A DNA stretch of 64,000 nt from NCBI GenBank assembly GCA_030998015.1, contig JARWMV010000245.1, positions 186,001-250,000 of the forward strand, given 5' to 3'. Source of the stretch: Ceratorhiza oryzae-sativae. Taxonomy: Eukaryota > Basidiomycota > Agaricomycetes > Cantharellales > Ceratobasidiaceae. The position numbers and the translations under genes were made by a program. The notes under the pieces were generated by a model that ran no database searches, was not told the origin of the DNA, and saw nothing but the letters and a program-made list of their open reading frames with translations. Shown piece by piece: positions 1-12,105 of the stretch; within the stretch, counting starts at the first letter, position 1; the number at the start of each line of letters is the position of its first letter.

Positions 1-88
1 ATCCTCAGCTTACAACCTAAGGCAAGGAGAACCAAGGTACTTCAGTCTCTTGGGAGGCACCGATAGTTTCTAATTCAGTATAATACAG

Positions 89-1117
89 GTCGCTATCAAG
101 GTGGCGAGAGTTCACTTGAACATGGGCCCTTTAGAGTTGAAACGGGTCGAGCAGGTGTGTTGAAGCATCTAAGATTTTAGTGGCTCAGAACGAACGGGCA
201 TCGTGTGGTAGCATTTAATCAACGAGATCTCTACGTGGAGCTTGCTGGATCATTACAATGTACTTGTACTACTGGGTATCGCGCCATGTTCATGGGCGGG
301 AATTACCGTCCTTAGTTTCACCATGGTGCAAAGAAAGTGTTTTTGAGGTACGTGATATGCAAATGTTATCAGAGGAGCTCACGATCGTGGCGCACACTTA
401 GTATATTAGAAGGTCACCAAAGGCTTCTGATTGTATATCATTGGTGAAGTATTTCATAGTATTCAATAACCCTATATTCACGTGTGAACAGATTCTGCAG
501 GCAGTCTCGGCAGTCAACTACTTACATTCGCGTTCAGATCCTATTATACACGGAGACCTCAAGTCGGTAAGCTTCCATTACGTGCATTTCTGTAATACTT
601 GGCCACTTATCCCTGGAGACGCAAGGACAACTTCCTTCTGCGACACAACTTTCAGCTCCAAATTTCTGATTTTGGCCTTTCTAAAATCCCGCGCGAAGGC
701 ATTCACTCTCGTTTTTCGAGAAGTACGGACGGAAACGTGAGATGGATGAGCCCTGAGCTACTTTTAGGAGGTAATGCGAGCACGGAAAGTATCCCGAGAC
801 GAACACTCGCGTCAGACATCTGGGCACTAGCGTGCACGTTCTACGAGGTATCAGTCTGTTACGACTTGACTGAATAGTGGGTTATTAATGGGATATAGAT
901 CATCACATCTTCCGTTCCATATGAAGAAGTTCACATCGATTGGAACGTCTCTGAACCGATTCGCCAAGGTTTACTACCAAGACGCCCAGTCAATGCGCCA
1001 TCAGAAGAGTTGGCACATCTCCAGGAAACGATCTGGCCGATACTACGAGACTGCTGGGCAAAGGATCCAAGCATCCGACCAGATATTGGCGAACTATCCT
1101 ACAGCTTACATCATTAT
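89..1117 (+). pseudogene. Protein kinase domain (TKL-like), N-lobe frame broken
   Basis: Joined exons give most of a kinase fold. A VAIK lysine motif starts at 89 (exon 89-154), then an alphaC-like segment (exon from 212), short exons 402-443 and 492-566 ending in the catalytic-loop HGDLKS, which continues across a 59-bp intron as DN (exon 626-847). That exon holds DFG (about residue 10), SPE and the DIWA motif of the F helix. The last exon from 899 carries CW..DP..RP (subdomain XI). Introns are 45-60 bp and in phase 0. The glycine loop should lie upstream, partly outside the window. Between about 281 and 312 the conserved N-lobe is spread over three reading frames, a net +1 over 136 bp, so the gene is either decayed or misassembled. 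Kinases of this type are expanded in Agaricomycetes. Substrate unknown. Confidence 0.6.
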
Positions 1118-1342
1118 GTGTCCATCCTGCACACAATTTGCGCTCATCTAATATTGCTCAAAGCGATCCTTATGAGGGAGTACCATCAGTTTTATGGGCC
1201 TGTATTTGAATTCAAACAACGTTCGAGGAATATACTCGTTCAGGGATCAGAAATCTCTCGCCCAAGTGTAATAGGAGATGGTACGTTTGCTTTTTGTCGT
1301 CCGATTATATCGCTTGATTGATCCCTGTTCATAGAAGATCGT

Positions 1343-1783
1343 ATGTATTTTCGCTTCATCTTCGTCCCAATGGTGTTTCTGAATATGTGCCTCACAGCTG
1401 AGGTACTAGAAACCAAGGCGAATTTTGAGCCGGATGAAGCCCGCGCTTTGGCGTTATTGACGAAATCGGCGATAGGATATCATTCAAGATTCGACATGAA
1501 CAGCGCTTTCATATTACAATTTCGGATAGGACGAACGCTTGTTTCTCGTGGTGAACTTCCGGAAGCTCGGACACATCTTGAGCTAGCGAAGGCCTTTTTT
1601 AATTCCCAGCGCGACTATGATTCGGTGTTTGCATGCTACCAGGCACTCGCGGAATCGGCTCAAGATCTGAGTGAGAAGACTAACCTGTATGGTATGGCCT
1701 TAGACCTCTGTCGAACCAACCAATGGATAGAAAAGGAGGCGCTTGTTGTTCGAGCCGTCGGCGGAATCGGCCCTACCTTATAA
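1343..1783 (+). pseudogene. TPR-like helical repeat fragment
   Basis: An open frame of 146 codons whose second half has the alternating helix pattern of tetratricopeptide repeats, for example the stretch reading GRTLVSRGELPEARTHLELA, followed by a similar YxxALAESAQDL helix. It lies directly downstream of the kinase fragment on the same strand. Kinase plus TPR combinations are common in these fungi, so it could be the 3' part of the same gene, but I could not find a convincing splice connection. The first 25 residues are probably not coding. No function can be assigned. Confidence 0.35.
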
Positions 1784-2366
1784 GCGCTGATAATTGAGTT
1801 ACAAGCGCTGAAATCCCGATAAGGCTCGTAAGATGGATATGTTGTTATATGTTTCCAACAATGTATGCCCTTGAATGATACTTTGTTGTCCTTGTTGTCA
1901 ACCAAGGTAATAGTTGCTGCATCGATGAGGCGAGTCTATCTGAGCTGTCAGATAACGTCTTGTCAGACCATTCGTCCTTTCCGTGCAGGTAACTTGCGGC
2001 AACAGCGATGAAGCTGATGACCGCCGTTACGATTATATACAATACAACCTTCATGCAGATTTTGTTCCTCATATGGAAGTTCTAAGTATATATCATACCC
2101 GTGAATCTTAGCATCTTTATAACGCTAAAACAGAGTGATACGGCTCATAAGCGATTATAATTTCGCTACAAGCATAACATCGTATCCCGGATGCTTCCGA
2201 TTCTATCCATTATACACACGTCGGCAATCCACTCTCGTCCTACAACAATGGCTCGGTGGTAGCAATATATATATATATAAACTCTGAAAATCAACACAAA
2301 CAGTACGTGACAGAAAGCGCACGAGGTTGCTATGTCCGTGGGAGTGCGACCGGCTGCGTCGAAAAC

Positions 2367-3909
2367 CTAACCATCGGCAGCACTGCCACCAGCCTGGTCC
2401 CCCCTATCTTGTCTCTCCTGACGGGCACGCCGAGCTGCAGCTAACGTTCCCATCATACTATTCGAGCTAGACCCAGAAAGGTTGATAGTTCGAGGGTGAC
2501 GGTGTGCATTGGGGAAAACTTTGCTAAAGTAATCAAGCCAGTTAAAACTTCCGCTTCGGCCAAAGAGAAAACATTGTAACATACCGGTTAAGCTCCTGAA
2601 GTATCTCATCAATCTCGGGCTTGAAGTCAGCTGCCTCCATGAAGCCGATGACTTGGTAGTACAGTGTCAAATAGTTGTAGCGGTAGTCTGGCGCATCGGA
2701 GTCTTCAGGGATGGTATACCAATCACAGCCGGGGTTTGCAAGTACAAATCGAAGCTATAACCATTCAACTCGTTAATGTTACGTTCATTTCAAGTGACCG
2801 AATACGCACTAGCATTACTATATACGCCAGTGCCGGTATTGTAAGACTAGTCATGTTGTTAATAGCTGATTTACTACGACTTTTGGAACCGGGTCCGCCA
2901 GTTGCGCTGGTTGCCCCAGTAAAGACGATTCTAAGACTCTATTAAAAGATAAAAATCAGGCTGTCGAAGAAACAATACAACGACAAGAAAGCTTACAGCA
3001 ATGAATATGTCTCCACGCAGGAAACCCAAATACGGATTTAAGGGATTGGCCGAAAATGTACTGTTGAGGAATAGACCTTGATAGAACTCGTTTGATTGCG
3101 CATCAGTTTCGCGAGAACAAAGCTGACGATATAGTCTATATAACAAGCAGGTGTCACAATTTAACGCATTAAGAGTACAAAACCGTAGTTACTCGATACC
3201 CTCGTCGCCCTCGTCGCCTTCAGCATCAAACTTTTGCTTTATTGTTGGGGTTATCAGAAGTTCCTTACAGGTTGAGTTACTCCATCCGCGTAACACAGTT
3301 GGGAAGCGGTCGGGGAACATAGCGGGGAGTGATTTGAGCTGAGAAAGGTCGTCGGACCGGCCTTGCGTGGCACCATCTCCAAGCTAGATGATTATATGTG
3401 AGGCAGTACAATGGATAGCTCAAACATTAGGTACATACCCCATCGCCATAATCGCCATGAAAGGCAGGCCCTGTCGCCCTATCTCGAAGCATCTCCTTTA
3501 AGAACTTAGGTGTTCCAGGTCTGTGTTTATCTGAGTTGAATATCTTCTCGATTTGGACAATGGCCGACCTAGTAAAATCTGCATTGCTGCTAGTTGATTG
3601 ATATAGTTTCAGCAAGTGACTCAAATTACTTATACGTCGCATGTACTTACTCATTAGGTTCGGCAACACCATCATCAATTCGTGTCCACATCTCTAGGGC
3701 AAAGTCAAGCATGCCCCGATGATCAACATTACAGTCAAAAATTCTACAGAAATGCTTCCCATGTCCAACACCGGCATGGTAAGCTGGAGTCGGATCACGT
3801 TTACTAAAAGAGTGGATACTTAATTCTATGGGCGGTTAATAAAGGGAGTTGCAACTTACGCCCGCTTACGACGGCGAATGCTAGGGGTAAGAGCTGCTGG
3901 TTCCGCCAT
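2367..3909 (-). CDS. Unrecognised multi-exon protein
   Basis: A minus-strand gene is supported by consistent splicing rather than by family recognition. It starts with ATG at 3909 (MAEPAALTPSIRRRKR, donor GTAAGT). An exon near 3650-3800 contains HAGVGHGKHFCRIFDCNVDH and ends before GTAAGT. A 61-bp intron leads to an exon rich in charged residues (SNADFTRSAIVQIEKIFNSD). Another exon near 3290-3390 contains PAMFPDRFPTVLRGW, one at about 3010-3140 contains NPYLGFLRGDIF, one at about 2590-2730 contains YRYNYLTLYYQVIGF, and the last ends in a low-complexity Arg/Gln/Gly tail with its stop at 2367. I recognise no domain and no catalytic motif. Middle exon joins are approximate. The promoter would lie in the poly-G containing stretch just above 3920. 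Confidence 0.5.
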
Positions 3910-5990
3910 GATGGAAGCATGCGAACAATGGAAGGGACCAGAGTAAGAAGGGGGGGGGAGACAATAGGAAATAGCAGATTGAGGAGGGAGATGACCTTTA
4001 TCTGCAGCCCTGGGATATGCTTCCTACTAATCTGTGATTATTCAGAATGGTGGACAAGCATGGGAACCAGCAGAATGAATTTCCATATATATGCATAGCA
4101 AACAGTATTTATCCTCAATATGTAGATACAAGTGTGATGAGCGGAAAACTATTTCCGAAATTTCAATAAGTATGTGATATGCATTTTCAAATTCCTTTAG
4201 ATGGCGCTATACAGCTCCTTGCGACCGCAATCAATTGTATCTATGCTCTAAAACCTCGTTTGGACCTTGCCTTTTGTTCTGTAGCCCCTTAGTTTGTCTT
4301 TGAAAATAGCACCTGATGTCAAAAGGTTAACAAAGACTTGAGAGCACATATATGCCCATAGGGGCAATCAATTTTTGTCTCTCCCAAGAATGACTGGATT
4401 CACATTGTTCAAAATAGTATAAATACATGTTCTTTGATCTTGGGGTGTGCATCACTACCAACACTCCAATGAGTCGCTGACAGATTGTTCCCAGTAATGC
4501 TTGCAGGTGTGGCCAAACTGCAGAGAAGGCAGGCCATCGCTGGTCAAAGCATAATTGTACTTGCCAGATGTGGATCAACAGTCATGCACATCTATATAGG
4601 TCCACTAGCTCCAAAGCTATCGAAGAAGCCTCTGAGCTCGGGTCTGGCGAACTGTGTACTCCACTCGCAGCAACTGAGAATATATCTGTAAATTTTTGAA
4701 ATCTTTTGATTTTCAGTACTAGTGCTAACCTTAGAGTTTCAGGACGAGCAGAACACTAGTACACTTGAGAAGTCTCCTAGACTATTAGGTACTATACTCG
4801 AAACAAGCTTGGTATGTGCCTTACTCTTACTTGAATACCATGTCGCTTATACTTTTTGTTTTTCTAAAAGATTCCCACCCATGCAACTGCTCAGTCTCCT
4901 AGTCCTGTCGTCTCTACACAGCTGATTTCAGCATATACATTTCGACCCACCCCTACAGAAGTTATCGATCGCCTCCTGGAGGGGCCGCTTCCTCTAATTG
5001 CTCCTACTATTGAGGAAATACCTATCAACGCATCAGGGTTGAGGCCTCGGGTTCATCTCTTGCTGTGGTACCCAACGTTGCCTGATCGGTTTGGACTTTT
5101 TCGCAACTATTGGCACAAGAATAACACACTTCCAGTCATACCTGATATGCACACAGCTGAAGACGAAACATCACTCTCGACAAGCCCTGAAGAAACTATT
5201 AGCAATATCATTTATCCATTTCCTAACATCAGCACCTTCTTACTTGTGCACTGGTTTCATGTTGGTTCACCCAACAAATTGATTGAAGATCGAAAGTGTC
5301 TGGTTTCCAATGTTATTCTCCATCCTCTCTTCTCGCCAAGCCACTTTCAGCAATACTCTCTTGATGTGATGGATAGTGTACTTAATCGACTTGGTGAAGA
5401 AGAATCATCAAGCTCCTTTTATCTTGGTGGTAACTGGATCTCTGGTGATGTCAAAATCTCTATTCCTCAGCTCATTCTCTCTGGTCGTGCATCTAGAGCA
5501 TGCGATGAGGTGGTGTCTCAAACCTTTGATGAATTTGGCATTCCAGTGTCTGTGCCTGGCTTCCATTACCAAAAACTAGTTGATGTTATTCATGCTCACT
5601 TCTCATGTGCCACTGCAAGGCCAGGTATTTTTCATTTTACTCCATATCGACTCATGCATCACTTCGCCAATGGACAAGAGGAGCGCACATATGATGAGCT
5701 CTTTACTGGTGACGCCTGGTTGCAGGAGCACAAGGCAGTTCAACATCTACTGTCTGTTCCAGGGTGTTCGCGTCCACGTGCTATTGCAGCGATGATGCTT
5801 TGGTCAGATGCGACACCTTGGACAATTTGGGGACTCTAGCCTCTGGCCAATATACCTGCAATTTGGGAACCGCCCTAAGGGTGATCGCGCTCAACTGTCT
5901 AAAAAGTTGACTGAGCATATCGGGTATTTACCAAAGGTACACTATGGTTTTTCATGCATGATGAGATGGTTGTATTGAATACTCTATAAT

Positions 5991-5994
5991 ACGT
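5991..5994. repeat. Target site duplication, left (ACGT)
   Basis: Four bases flanking the left terminus, matching 21297-21300. ACGT is its own reverse complement, so it could equally be an extension of the terminal inverted repeat. The empty site would read TACGTA, a palindrome. Confidence 0.6.
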
Positions 5995-6020
5995 CAGGAA
6001 AAACCCCCAGTGCCAATTTG
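5995..6020. repeat. Left terminal inverted repeat of inner Plavaka element
   Basis: The outer 13 bp are a perfect inverted match to 21284-21296. Over 26 bp the two ends still agree at 20 or 21 positions, ending in a shared AATTTG core. Confidence 0.85.
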
Positions 6021-6440
6021 GCGTTATTTACTATTATTTACTCATTTACCCAATTTGTCTTCCCCCCCCTGAAACCGACCGTTATTTACCCACCTGGGGG
6101 TCTAATTTACCCCCCTAGTGTGCTAATAGAGGCTTATTTACGACCCCATGTTGCATATTTACCCTTGTAGAGACCTCATTAGCCTCCTCAAGGGTCAAAT
6201 TATCCACTTATGCTAGTGAATCACATCCCCCCTCTTGTAAATTTTTGATGGCCTAGTAGTTAATGGATAGCCCCTCTTGTAAATTTAGTTCCATACATCA
6301 ACTGATAGCATTATTATCCCCCTACGGCTACATGTTCATCTATTTACCAGGTTCTGTAGCTCATTCTCAGGCCGGGTGGCCCATTTACACCAGGACGGTA
6401 ACAAAGCGCCCACTTCAAAGGCCTATTTGCCACCCCCGGA
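6020..6440. repeat. Left subterminal repeats and non-coding end
   Basis: About nine copies of ATTTAC, several as ATTTACCC, occur within roughly 340 bp in one orientation, mixed with C-runs. No coding sequence. Subterminal repeats of this kind are transposase-binding sites in CACTA-like elements; that role here is inference. A TGAAACCGACC word near 6070 recurs near the right end (about 21243). Confidence 0.6.
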
Positions 6441-8210
6441 GACAAATAACAAGTTATGGGCGTGTGAGTGGTGAAAATAACATCTCGATTTCAAGTAGAA
6501 AAAAGTCTAGCACAATCACGGCTCAAACATTCTATATGAAAGGTCAAAACACAATTAAATGAACTATAGTAACAGAGGACTAAGTAGGAAACAGACGAAG
6601 AGTGCAATAGGTGACAAAAGAAGTACCGCTTGCGTGAAGAGGCTTGTCTCAAAGGTTTGAAGCTGACTGTTACTAGAATCTATCAGCCAAGCTACGAACA
6701 TGTCAAGAAAAAAACGCTGACTTACCTAGATCTATTCATCATGGTCAGACTCGACTGGTGGCGTATCGGGCCGAACGTTGCTGGCGAGTACGTAGGATTG
6801 AACTGCTGTCGGATCGTTGTCAAAAGTCGCACCAGAATAGTCCCTACACAGCCGATTAGCACTGTATTTATGGATATCGTAGGCATACTTACAATCCATC
6901 AGTAGCCCATCGAGTACGAAACCGAGTTAACCGGCTGGCTGCTATATTCTTGTACGAGTATAGACTTAGCAAATGTGACTCGTATACCTTCTTCTGTTTG
7001 TCGAGGTCAAGTTCAATCGCTTTGTGACGCCCTTCTTTCCATTCCTCAATGCATGCTTGCATCTATAACAAACGGAACTCAGCTATGTGCACATGTGAGC
7101 CATAGCAAAACCACATACCATCGTGAGGATAAGTGCCACCGCCGGGATTGGGACTGGGTTGAACCGATCCTTGAATGCAACACCCAAGGATTCTGGGTCC
7201 CAGAATAATCCCGCACCGATAGCCCGAACAATCTTGGGATGCTCGAACTGGTTGGTGTCGAATGCAAGATCCTGAAAGCGGGTCAAGTTACCACATAAAT
7301 CAATGCTTAAGATGCTTACTGACCTTGCAATGGAAAACCTGTGGCTTGAGCTTTTTGACTAATCGTCGGTTATGCTTGATATCAGCACGAGTGACAGCGG
7401 GGTTGCGGAAACCGTAGCCATATTCCACCCCCACCCGAATTCGTTTCTTGACCTCGCCTCGTAACCATGACGCACGACACGTCATCTAAAAATAAGGTTA
7501 AACCGAAGTCGAGACCAGGGAACCAAATACTTACAACTTTCAGTATGGCCACAGGAGGTGGTTCGTACTCCTCCGGGTACTCCAAGTCGTAAGATCGACG
7601 ATAGGCGTACAGCGCCCAGTCTTGAAAGGTTTCAGGGTGCTCATACCCACCTTCTGCAAACACGGTTGCAAGGAAGTAGGGGATCGCAGCCGACGCAATT
7701 TCACCCACACGACCAGGGAAGTCACTGAGTTTTGTCTTCTTGCGAGACTTTTTCTAGATAAAGCTGTTAGTGTGATAATGAATGATCAGGAAATGATACA
7801 TACCTTCTTTGAGGTGGTAGCGGTGTCCGTCGGTGGCGCGGCTGGGGGTGTAGATGCACTCGGGGCTGCCACCTGGGAAGGCGAGTTCACGACCCGTTGC
7901 GATCCAAGATGCTCGGTGGTGGCACGCTGGGTTCGGTGATTGGCGATGGCTTGGACGACATGAGTGGTGGTTGTGGTTGCGGTCAGCTGGTCAGGTTGCT
8001 GTAACCTAGGAGGCTCGGCGTCTGAGGAGCCCGAGCTGGGATTGAACCCTCGCGCTTGGTCCTCTGCAATCCTCAGCGCCCAGTTCACAAGCGCCTCATT
8101 GTTGGTGAGGTCAATGGGTGGGGGGTGACGGACAAGATAAGATGCGGCCGAGGTAGTGGCAGTAGATGTAGTAGGGGAGATTTGGGCGAGTGGCTTGGAT
8201 GGCGCGAGGG

Positions 8211-8587
8211 TGTCGACGACGACAAGTCAGGCAACGAGGAAAATAGTAAGAAAAGTAAAAGAACTTGTATTCGACGAGAGGTCAAGTTCTTGAGGAGTCC
8301 TCTGCGAACTTGACCTGGTTTATATACATAGTACGAGCCACATCATAACAAACAAGTCTGTACAGTGAGTCACGACAGATAAGAGATAGAAGCAGTAGAA
8401 GCGACTGCGGAACTGCGGAATTTCACATCAGAGTTGAAATACATCTCGGTTACCGGTCCGGAACATTCCCTGAGTCACATGACACAGATATACCATAAAA
8501 GGCATGTATGTTTTGAAGATGATCTCATAAAATGTAGAAAATCGAGAAAATATTGTAGAGTGGATGTATGCGTGTCAGTTCGTGACA
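8211..8587 (-). repeat. 3' LTR
   Basis: 377 bp, 375 of them identical to the other LTR. The pol stop codon (8575-8577) lies 10-12 bases inside it. Confidence 0.95.
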
Positions 8588-11500
8588 CTTCCCCCCTTCA
8601 AGGCACGGGGGTCCTGGGGTGCCTTTGGGTGCGACTTGACATAGTCAGCGATGAGTTCTGGTGCATTCACCAGGTCGTCATAGGTTAACCACTGTCGCTC
8701 GTCATAGCCAAGCCACTTGACATAGTATTCGAAGACGTTAGATCGTTTGTTGTATCGTGACTTTATGATCTGTTCCACTTCGAACTCTTCTTCCCCTTCA
8801 GGAGTTACCACAGGTGGTGGTGGGGGGACCTGACGGCCATAGGGGTCGTCTTTATATTTGGTCAGGAGTGAGACATGAAATACTGGGTGTATTTTCATGG
8901 TTATCGGTAGGTCCAATTTGTAGGCATGTGTGCCATGTTGTGCTACCACCTTGAATGGTCCAACTCTTTTGTGGGCCAGTTTCCTGGAGGCCTGCTGTGT
9001 CCTTATGTTTTTGGTATTAAGCCAGACTTTGTCTCCAACCTTAATAGCTTCAGGAATCCGATGCTTCTGGTCGTAGTATTCCTTGATCCTCTGGTTCGCT
9101 ATTTCCAGGGCTGCCTTAAGTTCGTCATGGCCCTTTTGGAGCCATTCTGCATGGTTGTCCGCTAAGGGGAGTTCTGGTTCCTCCCTGTCCCCGACTGCTA
9201 GCCTTGGGTGGAAACCGTAGTTTGCGAAGAATGGTGATTTGCCAGTTGAGGCGTTGACACCATTATTGTAGGCAAATTCAGCTAATGGTAGGAGCGAGAC
9301 CCAGTCATCTTGTCTGTCTGATACATAGTGTCTGATGTACCCTTCCACTACTTGGTTGGCTCGTTCAGACTGGCCATCCGTCTGAGGGTGGTATGCTGTG
9401 GAGTAGGAGGGTTTTATATCCAGTCGTTTGTATAAGTGCCTTAAGAATTTGGATGCGAAGTTGGGGCCACGGTCTGAGATTGTTTTCCGTGGTAACCCAT
9501 GGAGTTTCCATACATATGTTAGGAACAGGTTGGCGCAATCCATAGCACTGGCTTCCGATTGACATGGAATAAAGTGGACCATTTTTGTCAGGCGGTCGAC
9601 AACCGTAAATATGGCATCAAATCCCTCTGACAAAGGTAGCCCGGTAATCAGATCGTAGGTAATTTCCTCCCAAGGTTTTTCTGGTGCAGGTATTGGGTTT
9701 AAGAGCCCTGGGGGGACTTGGTTGCTGTGCTTGTTTCTGATGCATGACTCGCAATGTGTGACATATTCGTTGACTGATTTTTTCATTGATAACCATGTGT
9801 ATTTGCGATTTAACAGCTCATATGTTCTGAACTGTCCTGGGTGTCCTGCTGCTGGACTATCATGACGGCTTTCAATGACCAGTTTGCGAAGTTCTTTGTT
9901 ATTTGGGACGTAGATTCTGCCCTTGTGTCGTAAGAGTCCTTCATCCCATTCCCAATCTTTGACCTTCTCATTGTCAGCTAGGGCTTTTAGCACTTTTGAC
10001 AGGTGCTCATCCCCTGGGATAGCGTCCCTAATGAGTTGTTCCAGGTCATGGTCTGGTGTGATTGCCTGTAACCACAGGGATTTTAATTCCAAAAATTGGT
10101 TTTGTGCAAGCAGAGCTTGGCTCTCACCCCCCTCTTTAGGGATGTGTCTTGACAGCCTAGAGAGTATGTCTGCCCGGCCATTCTTTGCCCCTTCAATATA
10201 TAAAATCTTGAATTCGAACCTGGACAAAAACTCATGCCACCGTGTGACTCAACCGTTCAGTGGCCGATTTGTCTTCCAATACTCCAAATTCTTGTGGTCA
10301 CAGACAATGTTTACTGGGTGTTCGGCCCCTTCTAGCAAATGACGCCAGTGTTTAAGGGCCTTGATAATTGCCAGCATTTCTTTGTTGTAGATATCGTAGT
10401 TTCTTTCTGCTGGGACCATTGCCTTGGAGTAATAGGAAATTGGGTGGAGCATTCCGTCCTCTCCATATTGCAGTAATACAGCGCCTGTGGCATAGCCTGA
10501 GGCGTCGGTTTCCAAAATGAACGGTTTGTTGGGTTCTGGCTGAATTAGGAGGGGGGCTTCTTTTAATTTTTGCTTCAGCAGATTCCATGCTTGATTCCTT
10601 TCTGCTGTCCATTCCCATTTTACGTCCTTTTTGACAAGTTCATAGAGACATCTTGTGATTTTCGAAAAGTCTTTTATGAAGTGCCTCAACCAATTTGCAA
10701 ACCCCAACCCTTCCAGGACTTCGGTTGGGTTGGTAGGGGTTGGCCATTCAACAGCCTTTTCAACCTTGGCTGGGTCTACTTTAATTCCCTGGGGAGTCAC
10801 TACTATTCCCAGGTAATCGACTTCAGTGACATCGAAAACACATTTCTCCAAGGCGCAATATAGGCCAGCTTTTTGGAGGCGACGTAAGACCTCCTTGACA
10901 TGTTCATCATGTTCTTCCTGGTTTTTGGAGAATACTAATATGTCGTCCATGTAAATTACAACGTAAATGCCTTCGATGTCCTGGAATTCTTCTCGGATCA
11001 TGGCCATGAAGGTTCCTGGTGCATTCTTTTGACCGAATTGCATAACTAGAGGCTCATACAGCCCGTATTTGGTCTTGAAAGCGGCCTTCCATTCGTCTCC
11101 TTCCCGAATTCGTATGAGGTTGAAACCCCACTTTAGGTCAAACTTGGTGAATATCTTTGCCCCCCGCAAGGTTTCCACAATATCATTGATGCGTGGGAGT
11201 GGGTACACATTGGAGACAGTCATTTCGTTTAGCCGACGGTAGTCAATGCACATGCGCAGCTTCCCATTCTTCTTTTTGACGAATATGACTGGGGATGCCA
11301 TTGGTGACCTTGAGGGTCTGATGTGCCCTGCTTTTAGTTGGCGATCCAGGGTTTTGCGCAATTCTGCATCTTCCTTGACACCCACGCTATATATGGGACC
11401 ATGCCTTGGCTTGGCATCTGGTTTTAAATCTATTTCCATATCCCACTTCCTATGGGGTGGTAATGGTTGGACGTCGTCTTCTTCAGCGAATATTTTCTGG

Positions 11501-12105
11501 AATTCTTTATATTTTGTTGGGAGGGAGTCTAAGGAGTCCAGCTGAAGCTCCTTAGGTTCATTTGCACGCACGTGCAAGGGTTTTGTGATGCAGTGCTTCA
11601 GGCATATTGGTGAGTTGAACTTCATGTCCTTCCCATCCCAATCAATGTCGGGGTTATGGAATTTGAGCCATGACATGCCCAGGACTAGATCGTTTTTGCC
11701 GACGTTCACAACATAGGCACTGAGGATTTCTCGGTGCTCCTGAATGCACAACTCAAAGGTGCAGTAATGGGTCACAGACCCAGAGTCTATCTCTCTTCCA
11801 TCGATTACCCTCAATTTCTTGGGTGTTTTTAGGGCAACAGTAGGAATACGGTATTGTTTAATCAAATCTTCATGTATAAATACTGACGTGGCCCCTGAGT
11901 CTATCATGGCCCATCCGTTGAATTTTTTCATGTTATATGCAGACTTGTGTTCGGGGGTTATGCGCAGAGGGAATGCATGAAAGAAAAACTGTAGTTGTGA
12001 TTGGTTTCCTAACGACATACATTCCATTTCCATATTTTTATTTTCATTATGCGCATTTTGTAACATAGCGCCCAAGACCGCCCCCCTGGCACGGTTTGAG
12101 CTCAT
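8575..12105 (-). pseudogene. pol: Pol polyprotein with in-frame stop in RNase H
   Basis: One frame from 12105 to 8575 broken only by TGA at 10249-10251. Order: aspartic protease (MIDSGATS, about residues 67-74), reverse transcriptase (KFDLKWGF, then YMDDIL), RNase H (ETDASGYATGAVLL), the stop, integrase HHCC (HPGQFRTYELL, CESC), DD35E residues in TYDLITGLP, ISDRGPNF and QTDGQSERANQVVEGY, a GPF module (VGPFKVVAQHGTHAYKL) and a chromodomain (FEVEQIIKSRYN, YYVKWLGY). The reverse transcriptase has FGQKNAPGTF where FGLTNAPATF is usual. The stop most simply arose from CGA to TGA (Arg), a C-to-T change at CpG. Upstream and downstream parts are otherwise open. Translation likely restarts from the ATGA overlap with gag. 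Confidence 0.9.
8588..8599 (-). other. Polypurine tract
   Basis: GAAGGGGGGAAG in sense direction, immediately next to the 3' LTR, the usual plus-strand primer of LTR retrotransposons. Confidence 0.8.
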
